10,904 nt of DNA from Paraglomus occultum (GCA_910592205.1 CAJVPJ010001281.1:1-10904); one strand, 5' to 3'. Shown: positions 1 through 7,673, numbered from the stretch's first letter. The notes: generated from the letters alone by a model not told the origin. Translations and numbers: made by a program.

Positions 1-23
1 AATCTTTACTCGTGATAATCACT

Positions 24-103
24 TTTTTGTCAGGTGAGTAAACATGCAATCAAATTTTGTCAATTGGGCGTATGAATTGTGGGAACATTTTTGTCAGGTG
101 AGT
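24..103. repeat. Short direct repeat pair, 16 nt identical, 64 nt apart
   Basis: The string TTTTTGTCAGGTGAGT occurs at 24-39 and again at 88-103, with a poorer third version (TTTTGTCAATTGGG) in between at about 55-68. The spacing and partial middle copy suggest a small tandem or dispersed repeat unit rather than a coding or splice signal, although CAG/GTGAGT looks like a 5' splice site by chance. Confidence 0.5.
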
Positions 104-150
104 GCACACAAAAAAGGTATAAAATAAAGTTCGCTCCGGGGGAATAGAAT

Positions 151-205
151 TCAATGAATGAAACGAAATGAAATGAAACGAAATGAAACGAAACGAAACG
201 AAATG
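151..205. repeat. Pentanucleotide microsatellite (AAAYG)n
   Basis: Consecutive five-base units alternate between AAACG and AAATG (about ten units), bounded by GAATG at the left and AATAG at the right. The C/T variation at one position gives an irregular but clearly periodic array. It lies outside any coding region. Confidence 0.85.
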
Positions 206-563
206 AATAGAAATTGTAAAATTATATAAGATTGACCCGGACTTTACTGCATGACGCTAACCATTTAAAGCAAAAATTACCTTGATAAAGACTAGTGTAG
301 AAAACTGACCAATCGTTGTCATCAAATAAGTTAAGCCACCCGAAGGAAATATGGAGACAAAATTATAATAGCGTTACGTGCGTATATATAGCTGAATTCG
401 GATTCGCTATAAATAGATATTCGTTATTATATACTATTATTGGCAATTTCGGCACAGAACGATACAACATATGGTGGTCTTAATCTTTTACGTGCTTATC
501 ATAAAGCAATTAACTCTGGGAAAATAAATTGTATGCATGATTAACACTATTTTATTTATTATA

Positions 564-885
564 AGTTGAGCAAGGAGGGGTCGAGAAAATGTTAGAATAA
601 ACGCGCATTTACCTAAAATTGCTGAAATAAGCTCGACGTATTTTTTTCTGAACAATTAGCATCAATAACTATTATCCTCGTTTAATAAATTTTTGGTTTA
701 ATTTGTTTTCAATATTTACTCGTTACCCTATAATTTCGAAAATAAGCATTGGAGGTCAGTGTTTAGGCCTTTGTATAACAAAATTGAACAATTATATTTG
801 TTATAAATGTAATGACGTTAGTTGTTAGTACAAGTAACAACAAACGCGGAAATATTAATGACAAAAAAAAGTGCAAAAATTTAAT
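564..885 (+). repeat. Dispersed noncoding repeat, copy A
   Basis: This stretch is collinear and clearly similar to 10408-10740 in the same orientation. Shared landmarks in order are GTTGAGCAAG, GTCGAGA, TGAAATAA followed by CTCGACGTATTTT, GCATCAATA, AATTTGTTTT, GTGTTTAGG and AGTTGTTA followed by CAAGTAACAA. The copies differ by many substitutions and small indels. No open frame is kept in common, so it looks like an old noncoding repeat family member (for example a MITE, SINE or solo LTR). The ends are approximate and no terminal inverted repeats or target duplications were recognised. Confidence 0.7.
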
Positions 886-1157
886 AATACACTACCTTAC
901 CACAAATTACGGAATTTTTGTCAATTAAATAGTAAAACATATGAAAATTTTATTATCTCAAAGAGCTCTATTGTACGTATCTGCTATGTAAGTTAGAACA
1001 ATTTTTTTACTAATTTGAAGGTCTTTTCGAGAGAAATTGTGATGTTTTTGTTTCTAATTATTGTCCTAAGCTGCAGCTCGATAAATGGCACTGTTTACAT
1101 TACACATATGTTTTTTATAGATTTTATATTGTAACATAGATACTTAATACTGATAAG

Positions 1158-1187
1158 TTTATTTATTTATTTATTTATTTATTTATT
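1158..1187. repeat. TTTA tetranucleotide microsatellite
   Basis: About seven and a half perfect TTTA units. On the minus strand it reads as repeated AATAAA-overlapping AAAT units, about 185-215 nt past the stop codon of the minus-strand gene, so it could also serve as a distal poly(A)-signal cluster. Confidence 0.85.
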
Positions 1188-1325
1188 GTAATTATTCTCA
1201 AAAGTACAATAAATTGATATGTAAAAGTGTTTATGTTCGGAAGGGGAAAAGCGCTAATTTGAAATTATATAATGTGCTCTGTATTTCTTATACTGACTCG
1301 GCAGCCGTCAGTAAACGCGCATAAT

Positions 1326-1331
1326 TTTATT
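1326..1331 (-). terminator. Candidate poly(A) signal of the minus-strand kinase gene
   Basis: AATAAA on the minus strand, about 40 nt beyond the TAA stop at 1374-1372. It is the first such hexamer after the stop. Six-base AT-rich strings are common here, so this is only a candidate. Confidence 0.35.
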
Positions 1332-1371
1332 CCGATATATTATTAACTCGACTAATATTGACGTATTTAAT

Positions 1372-3812
1372 TTAATTTGATTTACTTTCCTCCCCGAAAT
1401 GTGATAATGGTTTTACATGATTATGATAAACAGCATCCCAAGTGTTGTCACCAAACTTGTCTATCTTTATAATAATTCTGCGAATATTGCAGTAAAGTCT
1501 CCATGTATCTGGACGCTTATCAGGATCAGCATCACAACACTGCTTGGCAAGATTCTTGTATTCCTCTGGTGCGGAATCAGGCATTGATGGTCGTAGACCA
1601 CCCATAATATCGCATGCTAAATTTCTATCAAACTGCCTGTCCTTAAAAGGCTGTTCACCAGTAGCAATCACATGCATAATAATACCACAAGCATATACAT
1701 CTGATTCCTGAGTAATTTTGCGAGTATGGAAGACTTCTGGTGCAATGAAGGGTAAACTACCTTGAATGTTTGGATTGGACTCACGCGAATTCACTGATCG
1801 TGAAAGACCAAAATCACATATAAAGGAAGATACATCTTCCTCAATCCGAGTACGCAATACAATGTGTTCACCATGAAGATCACAATGAACTAATCCAGCA
1901 CTATGAATAAGCCACAGATTATCTACAATATACTTCAAACATTCTAGCTTCGTTCTCCATGTTAATGTGTTAATCCTTTGATCCAAATAAGACAGCAGAT
2001 TACCATCTTCAGCATATTGCATAACAATCATGTATTCTTCTGTCTCTGGATTTTGTGTAATCCCATAAATAGAAAGGCTATAACCAAACCGTTTTGAGCA
2101 CTTGGCATGGTTTCTGAACTATTAAATAGTGTAATACAGAGTTAAAATTGAATATTACTTTAATTAATAGCAGCGACAATTGCCTACCTCAGAAATAAAC
2201 AATTCTGACATTTCATCAAAACACTTAAATCGTTTGAGTACAACGGTTGATAACATTCGCCCTTCTGAATATTTTTTATATTTGGCAGTATAGACAGTTG
2301 CACGACTTCCAGCTCCAATCTCATTGAGTTCATAAAAATCATCATATGGCATGTACTTTGCAAACTCATGCCTTTGTATAATACTCTTTAATAGTGCATG
2401 TATGTCATGATAAAACACTATATAGTATTCCTGAGTCAATGGCTCTTGAGTAATTCCAAGTATCCAAATATTATCAGGCGTCAAGATGTCAGGGTATTCT
2501 TTGGTTAGCTATGTAAGTAAACAGTACATATAATATATAATATTAATACAGTTGTTACAACATAGTCAATTTATTTTAATAAAATAATTTACTTGATAAA
2601 AATCAAATAACTGATCATTTTGTTCACTAAGTATTTTTTTGAGTGTCACATGCGTCAATTCATTTGTTGGCAGTTCCAAACATTCTGCCATATGTGTGCA
2701 TCCATGGTGTAATGATGTCATTTCTTGTACATTTGTCAATAACGAGTAGTTGATCCAGTGTATATAAGCATCATACATGTTCACTGTATGACTCCATGAT
2801 TCCATTATAAATGAATCCAATGACTTGTTGCCTGTAGTCCAATCATGGAGTCTTGGCAATTTGCAGTGAAGACAGAATGCGTATATCTTAGGTATTAATT
2901 GCTTTGTACATGCCAGACATAATCCAATCTCTTGTTTTTCTTTTATTAGGCAATACTTTTGTTCTCTTGGATGATATGTGAATCCAATAGTAACCCAAAC
3001 GTTTCTATCAAGAATATCTGGATGATCGTCACATAGCTAGTTGAAAATAATACACGATTAATAAATCAATAATTGTTTAAATATTCGATAAACATAAACG
3101 ATAAGTTTACCTCATAAAATAAATCAAGTGTCTTGTCCGCTATCTCAAGTGGATGCAATTCAACGGTTACATTAGGAGGAGTAGGTAGACCGCATAACCC
3201 TGGGTCACAGCTCCAATCTACAATCCAACTAAATGAAATCCATTCTAAATAGGCCTCATTCGGTGAATTCGTTTGTAATTGAGATTTCCTAATAAACTCA
3301 TCGATTTGCTTATTGTCGCTGGTCCATTCATCACATAACTGTTTGTGACCGCAAATACACCACACTGGACTACAACGGAGTATGCCACATGAAGAGCAGA
3401 AGCCATATCGAGAATAACAATGGTAAAAGCGTTTTTCAGCGACCATATAGTAATTATCGTTATGCTTGCTAAATCCCATTATGAGATTGTTGCGTCTCTC
3501 AAGCCATCGGGAATACCGTCTATATTGACTGACATAACTGTTGTACTTTTGTGTTGGAAGCGAGTATTTTCTAGCAAACTCACTCACAAGTGTATGCGTG
3601 CATTCTTTGTTGTTTCCAAGAAATAGCAACATCACTGCCATTTCCTTTTTGTTATAAAATTTAGGATAGTTTCGACTAGCGTAGTAGACGTTGTCAATTT
3701 GAGCTGGTTCCATATCGGTGATTTGCGACCAAGGCATCCATTCAAATAATTCGGAAGATCGAAGTAAGTTGTCAATTGCTGGGTTCTCGGCAGTCTTTGA
3801 TGTTAACGACAT
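1372..3812 (-). CDS. TKL-type kinase with three decayed N-lobe modules and two zinc-ribbon-like clusters (4 exons, 737 aa)
   Basis: Four exons join in frame: 3812-3111, 3036-2593, 2508-2188 and 2118-1372 (702, 444, 321 and 747 nt, all phase 0). An in-frame TAA at 3872-3870 with no ATG in between supports the start. The protein begins with a decayed N-lobe module (about 13-128), then a Cys cluster (C139, C142, C152, C154). A second module follows (about 162-268), a clean CxxC-x11-CxxC (C274, C277, C289, C292) and a third module (about 300-418). The C-terminal kinase (about 440-705) has a glycine loop G447-x-G449, K474 in VVLK, helix-alphaC E489, catalytic D569 in HCD, DFG 591-593, APE 615-617, alphaF D629 and R691. 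The Asn expected in HRDxxxxN is His574, which may weaken Mg binding. By family resemblance it is a cytoplasmic Ser/Thr or dual-specificity TKL kinase of unknown substrate. The zinc-binding role of the Cys clusters is inferred. Confidence 0.85.
2119..2187 (-). other. Intron 3 of the minus-strand kinase gene (69 nt)
   Basis: Donor GTAGGC after the codon for E489 (LFISE) and acceptor TTTAATAG before FRNHAK. Phase 0. A TTTTAACTC string is a plausible branch site. Splicing joins the alphaC helix to the strand carrying YGITQNPETEEYM; the alternative acceptor a few bases on (TTCAG) would break the frame. Confidence 0.8.
2509..2592 (-). other. Intron 2 of the minus-strand kinase gene (84 nt)
   Basis: Donor GTAAAT after DFYQ (residue 382) and acceptor ACTTACATAG before LTKEYPDIL. 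Phase 0. The unspliced frame reaches a stop a few codons into the intron. Confidence 0.85.
3037..3110 (-). other. Intron 1 of the minus-strand kinase gene (74 nt)
   Basis: Donor GTAAAC after LFYE (residue 234) and acceptor TTCAACTAG before LCDDHPDIL. Phase 0. Splicing restores a continuous frame into the second Cys cluster (C274-C292). Confidence 0.85.
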
Positions 3813-3875
3813 CGTTTGAATAGGTGAGTTTTCAATCGCATTCTCAGGGGGTGGGGTGTTGTTATTGTGTTACAT
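3803..3875 (-). promoter_or_regulatory. Possible upstream AUGs in the leader of the minus-strand gene
   Basis: Upstream of the main ATG (3812-3810) the minus strand has ATG-TAA, a start immediately followed by a stop (3875-3870). A second ATG at 3841-3839 opens a 12-codon frame that ends at 3803 and so overlaps the main start in another frame. If transcription begins upstream of 3875, both could reduce initiation at the main start. The transcript start is unknown, so this is conditional. Confidence 0.3.
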
Positions 3876-3917
3876 CGATGTATCCGGCAGTTGAATCTCC
3901 TTTGATAATAGGGGTCC

Positions 3918-3968
3918 GGTTCATTTACCCAAAAAAAGGATAACTTTAAAATAACGGGCAAATGAACT
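3918..3968. repeat. Imperfect inverted repeat upstream of the minus-strand start
   Basis: Arms GGTTCATTTACCC (3918-3930) and GGGCAAATGAACT (3956-3968) pair at 11 of 13 positions around a 25-nt A-rich loop. It lies 106-156 nt upstream of the minus-strand ATG. It could be a protein-binding site, a leader hairpin or a remnant of a small element; nothing distinguishes these. Confidence 0.45.
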
Positions 3969-4533
3969 GTCAGGGCAAGTGTAACATTTTTGTACGTATA
4001 CAAATTTATAAGCAAAGCATGTGATACTTTGGTAACATTTTTACCTACCTTCATACATCATTACGATAAACACATACTGATCATGCAATAGTTGCCACTC
4101 ATGCAATTTAGAACAATTAAATCAACGAACCAGGTGCGAAACAACATTACGATATTTTACAGCCCAGTCAAAGAATGACTTCAAGGTATCGAACCAAAAG
4201 TCAAACTTTGGATCAAAGGTTTAATAATATGGTGAGCTCGACCCACATGAAAGCATATTATATTGAATTGTGTAAGTATTACTGACACAAAAAGGAAGGG
4301 ATGAGACGGTTACGCTTTCTCGCTGATTCAATGTTATTTTTTAAAAATTTATTACAGGTAGGATAAAGTCATTTTTTCGAGAAAATAGTAGTTCTTCTCA
4401 ACACAAATACGATGAAAGTATGCTCAGTGTGGCTGGCTTTTTTGGTCATGAAAATTTTAGTTACTATAATTTGAACGCTTGTCGAGCTCGGAAAACCCGA
4501 TATTAACAAGAAAATTTAGCTACGTTATATGCA

Positions 4534-4559
4534 AACTTTTTAGATTAGTGTAAAAAGTT
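4534..4559. repeat. Perfect 8-bp inverted repeat with 10-nt loop
   Basis: AACTTTTT (4534-4541) and AAAAAGTT (4552-4559) are exact reverse complements around AGATTAGTGT. In AT-rich DNA such a hairpin can arise by chance, and there is no adjacent gene end for it to terminate. Confidence 0.35.
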
Positions 4560-5089
4560 AGCGTAACCATTTATAAGAAATGTAATCTTAAATAACAAGA
4601 AACGTGGAACTTTGGATTTGGCTATAGATCATGTGGTTTATGTTATGTCGTACTAATTCGATTCGGTAAATTGGTTTAATTAGCATGAGGCAAATAGTCT
4701 CGGCAATGTTTGCTGCGAGCATGTTACTAATACAATTGACAAATTATATAGAGTAGATTAATATATGAAATATTGCGCTTATTATCATTTGTTATTTGCG
4801 AATGTAACAAAACGATGCTATATAGGATTTAACAATTTAGGTTTGTTTGCAATTACGCAATGCCATTGTTAGTCTATATGTTGTGAAACAGGGGTTATTG
4901 TTATGCTATATCGATTTCCATATATAAATATTTGTTTGTATTCTGAGAATTTCTTTATAAATGTTTAAATCTTATTGGTTGCTTGATTGTTGTCGTTCGT
5001 CATCATTTAGTCACTCAGGTCTTTCCATTGAGCTATAATTGATAATGCATTTATTGGTTTAATATGTAGTTTGTGTAAAGATTAAATCA

Positions 5090-5096
5090 TATAAAG
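5090..5096 (+). promoter_or_regulatory. Candidate TATA element of the plus-strand gene
   Basis: TATAAAG lies 95 nt upstream of the ATG at 5191. No ATG occurs between it and the start codon, so a transcript starting just downstream would have a short, AUG-free leader. Confidence 0.3.
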
Positions 5097-5190
5097 CGAA
5101 CAGTGTCATCAAGCTTTTAGTCGGCCTAAGTCTAATAAACACACATATACAACGTAACGGAACCCCTTATATCAAACTGTGATAGAAACA

Positions 5191-7472
5191 ATGTCGCAAA
5201 CGTCTGATAATTTATACGGCTCTTTGTTAGAGACAAACATTCGGGAAGGCTCAATTTATTGCTTCCCGGAAAGCGACAAAAGATTAGAAACAGAGACAAC
5301 TATTGCGATAAAGTCCTTGTTTTCGGCTAAACATGGATATTGTCAGGAAGAATTGTACCAACAATTTGTTAAGGAGGTTAGCTATTAGCTTCCGTAATGC
5401 TTGCGTTTTTATTTTGAATTTAAACCAACTTTTTAAACAAATGTTATGCGCTAGTTAAAACACTATAAAGAGACGAACGATCACCCGAATATTATTAAAT
5501 TTTTAGGCGTTTACAGAGGTTTGTTATAGATGATAATCGTTTTAGCAAATGACAAAGAATATTTTTCTTATCAATGTCTTGTTTTAACACATACAGACAA
5601 ATGCAATAATTATCATATGGTTTTTGAATCGGCAGACAGTGGAAGTTTGCGTGAACACTTAGGGAAGAATTTTAAAAACTTGGCTTGGAAAGATAAATAC
5701 AAGCTAGGTTTGGAGATAAGTGATGGTCTAAAACATCTACATAAACACGATATTATTCACAGAAATTTGGTAATTATAGCCCTTGTTCATCGTATTGTCT
5801 GAATTCACATTCGGTGGTTAAGTTAAATTTCGTATGCTCGTTTATATAGTCGTCCGACAGTGTTCTAATCAAATCAGGCGCTGCCAAGATAACCGACTTT
5901 GGCTTATCATGCATAGATGACGCGTTGGCATACAAAGATCCGATCTATTTGAGAAACAATTTATATCAACTCGGAAAGAAATCTGATGTATTTAGTCTGG
6001 GAGTAATACTATGGGAGATATCGAGCGGACAAGCTCCATGCGCAGGGTCTACTGACTTTGATAATGTTGTAAAGTATAGACGTAACGGCTCTCGCGATCC
6101 ACCATTTCCTGGAACACCCAGAGAATATATTACATTGTATTCAACCTGCTGGAATGAGGATCCCAATAAGCGTCCTTTTTGGAAACATGTTCATAAAAAA
6201 TTGAAGTATTGTAATCTCATAAACGATCTTAACGAGTTATTGAAAGTTGCACCAGATAATGCAATAACATTGAAGAAAAGAGGAAATACTTACGCAAAGT
6301 TAAAACAGTATGACGACTCACTGAACGATTTTAACAAATCGCTAGAAATTGAACCAAATGATGCGTGGGCTTTGAGTAAGAGGGGAGGCGTTCATCTAGT
6401 ACGAAAAGAGTGCGACAAGGCGCTGATTGATCTTAACAGGGTGTTGGAGATTGAACCAGACAACGCGTATGCATTGAGTAGAAAGGGTGACGTCTATCGG
6501 AGTAGGGACAATTATGACAAGGCGCTAATTAATTTTAACAAGTCGTTGCAGATTAAACCGAACGATTCATGGACATTGAGACATAGGGGAGTTACTTATT
6601 CAGAGCAAGGACAGCATGATAACGCATTGAGTGATCTTAGCAAGTCATTGGAGATTGAACCGAATAACGCATATGCATTGAGTGCAAGGGGAGACGTCTA
6701 TCTAAAACTTGGAGAATATGACAATGCCTTAATTGATCTTAACAAATCATTAGAAATCGAGCCGAATAGTACATACGCATTGGGTAGAAGGGGAGATGCC
6801 TATCTTGGACGAAAACAGTATAATGAGGCCCTGAACGATTTAAATAAATCATTGGAACTTGAACCGAATAATACATGCTCGTTGCAGAGTAGAGGAGATG
6901 CTTATATGGAGCAAGGAAAGTATAAAAATGCGTTAATTGATCTTAACAAGTTGTTGAGGATTGAGCCGAATAATGCATGGGCATTACAGAGTAGAGGAGA
7001 TGTCCATCTAGCACTAAGAGGGTATGACAATGCCTTAATTGATTTTAACGTATTGTTGAAGATTCAACCGAATAATGCATTGGGATTGCAAAGTAGAGGA
7101 GACGTCTATCTAGAGCAAGGATTGTATCACAATGCGTTGACTGATTTTAACAAGTCGTTGGATATTGAACCGAATAATGCATACGCGTTGGCCGCAAAGG
7201 GTGACGTTTATTTAAAGCAAGGAAAATATGACAATGCGTTAATTTATCTGAATAAGGCATTGGAAATTGAACCGAATAATACATATGCGTTGAGTAGAAT
7301 TGGAGATGTCTACCTAAAACTTGGACAATATGACAGCGCATTAAATAATCTCAATAAGGCGTTGGAAATTGCACCGAACGATGAGTTTGCATTGAGCATA
7401 AGAGGAAACGTCTATCGAGCAAAAAAAGAATTTGGCAAGGCGTTAAGAGATTTTAACAAATTATTGGAATAG
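5191..7472 (+). CDS. TKL-type pseudokinase fused to eleven TPR repeats (4 exons, 681 aa)
   Basis: Exons 5191-5376, 5455-5518, 5597-5769 and 5850-7472 join in frame (186, 64, 173 and 1,623 nt). The start is the first ATG after an AUG-free leader, with A at -3. The N-terminal kinase fold (about 1-260) keeps K41 (TTIAIK), E62 of helix alphaC, HPNIIKFLGV, DFG 157-159, SDVFSLGVILWEISSG and NKRP. The glycine loop is unrecognisable, the HRD Asp is Asn140 and the catalytic-loop Asn is Ser145. Only a short stretch separates DFG from AYKDP, where relatives have a longer activation loop. Phosphotransfer is therefore unlikely and a pseudokinase scaffold is inferred. Residues 287-660 are eleven TPR units of exactly 34 residues, flanked by half units (about 263-286 and 661-681); TPRs usually bind peptide tails of partner proteins. 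The order kinase then TPR recalls plant BSK pseudokinases, an analogy only. Confidence 0.85.
5377..5454 (+). other. Intron 1 of the plus-strand gene (78 nt)
   Basis: Donor GTTAGC (atypical) directly after the codon for E62 in FVKE, acceptor ATGCGCTAG before LKHYKETNDHPNII. Phase 0. The acceptor was chosen because it gives the full helix-alphaC segment; a later AG (5471-5472) is also in frame but would drop six residues. Confidence 0.75.
5519..5596 (+). other. Intron 2 of the plus-strand gene (78 nt)
   Basis: Donor GTTTGT after GVYR plus one base, acceptor ACACATACAG with a TTTTAACAC branch-like string just before it. Phase 1. Retention gives a TAG at 5527. Splicing joins LGVYRD to KCNNYHMVFE, the hinge of the kinase fold. 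A nearer AG (5544-5545) would make an implausible 27-nt intron. Confidence 0.75.
5770..5849 (+). other. Intron 3 of the plus-strand gene (80 nt)
   Basis: Donor GTAATT after IIHRNL and acceptor TTTATATAG before SSDSVLIKSG. Phase 0. The intron sits inside the catalytic loop, so the substituted Asn140 and Ser145 lie on different exons. Confidence 0.75.
6285..7406 (+). repeat. Tandem array of eleven 102-bp units encoding TPRs
   Basis: Eleven consecutive units of exactly 102 bp encode 34-residue TPRs with the frame D-V-Y-L-x5-Y-D-N-A-L-I-D-L-N-K-S-L-E-I-E-P-N-N-A-Y-A-L-S-x-R-G. No unit has an insertion or deletion. At the DNA level the E-P-N-N codons are near identical in units 4-10 (mostly GAACCGAATAAT), whereas units 1-3 and 11 differ more. 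This suggests recent duplication or gene conversion in the middle of the array. The array continues as a half unit to 7469. Confidence 0.95.
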
Positions 7473-7664
7473 CAAAGTAATAATGTCAACCTAGCACAAA
7501 AGGGATTATGAGAATGGGCTGGGGTGAATAATCGTGATGAGCCAATGCAAATATGTTGAGTAAAAGAGAAGTATTTATCTAGTAGAAGAGTATGCAATGC
7601 AGTGCTAATTTTGACAAGTTGTTGGAGATTTATTGAGCTTAAGAAGGGAAGGGTATTTATGAGG
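7473..7664 (+). pseudogene. Decayed TPR units downstream of the stop codon
   Basis: The TAG at 7470-7472 falls in the middle of a TPR unit, where Ile-Glu-Pro is expected. Reading on in the same frame gives NNVNLAQKG before a TGA at 7509. TTGAG-plus-AAGAG-like unit starts recur at 7556 and 7633, 77 nt apart instead of 102. A recognisable AATTTTGACAAGTTGTTGGA segment (7606-7625) lies between them. Indels and stops have removed the coding capacity. The array was therefore longer by about three units before it was truncated. Confidence 0.75.
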
Positions 7665-7667
7665 TTT

Positions 7668-7673
7668 AATAAA
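7668..7673 (+). terminator. Candidate poly(A) signal of the plus-strand gene
   Basis: AATAAA about 195 nt after the stop and immediately beyond the decayed TPR units. Another AAATAAAT cluster occurs near 7850. Confidence 0.35.

Larger units (their letters stand above)
1..1371. other. Gene-free flank downstream of the minus-strand kinase gene
   Basis: No open frame here resembles a protein; short frames are interrupted and lack any recognisable motif. The stretch contains a 16-nt direct repeat, an AAAYG pentamer array, copy A of a dispersed repeat and a TTTA microsatellite, each listed separately. A good TATA-like string (TATAAATAG) lies at 409-417 on the plus strand, but the ATG that follows (471) opens a frame of only 18 codons, so no gene is claimed. 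The part nearest 1371 should hold the 3' UTR of the minus-strand gene. Confidence 0.6.
3813..5190. promoter_or_regulatory. Head-to-head intergenic region between the two kinase genes
   Basis: The two genes point away from each other with 1,378 nt between their start codons, so both promoters should lie here. No convincing protein, tRNA or other RNA gene was found on either strand; the open frame at 4054-3803 has no recognisable motif. The region holds two inverted repeats (3918-3968 and 4534-4559) and a TATA-like site near the plus-strand gene, listed separately. TTATAAAT on the minus strand at about 4010-4003 is a weaker candidate TATA element for the minus-strand gene. Confidence 0.5.

Noticed and set aside
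471-527. Mini open frame after the TATAAATAG at 409
   Set aside because: Eighteen codons without a motif and no sign of splicing to further exons.
3420-3626. Plus-strand open frame inside exon 1 of the minus-strand kinase
   Set aside because: It is antisense to a well-supported coding exon and has no motif.
3803-4054. Minus-strand open frame of 83 codons upstream of the kinase gene
   Set aside because: It has no recognisable motif, overlaps the kinase start in another frame and covers the expected leader. Only its last ATG is kept, as a possible upstream AUG.
4160-4240. tRNA-like GGTTCGATACC on the minus strand
   Set aside because: The T-stem does not extend by pairing on either side and no acceptor, D or anticodon arm can be drawn.
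5530-5802. Separate small gene starting at the ATG at 5530
   Set aside because: Its first 22 codons lie within intron 2 and its last codons within intron 3; the middle is the kinase hinge and alphaE region of the spliced plus-strand gene.
7147-7597. Minus-strand open frames opposite the TPR array
   Set aside because: They are a shadow of the 102-bp coding repeats; their repeated look comes from the array itself.
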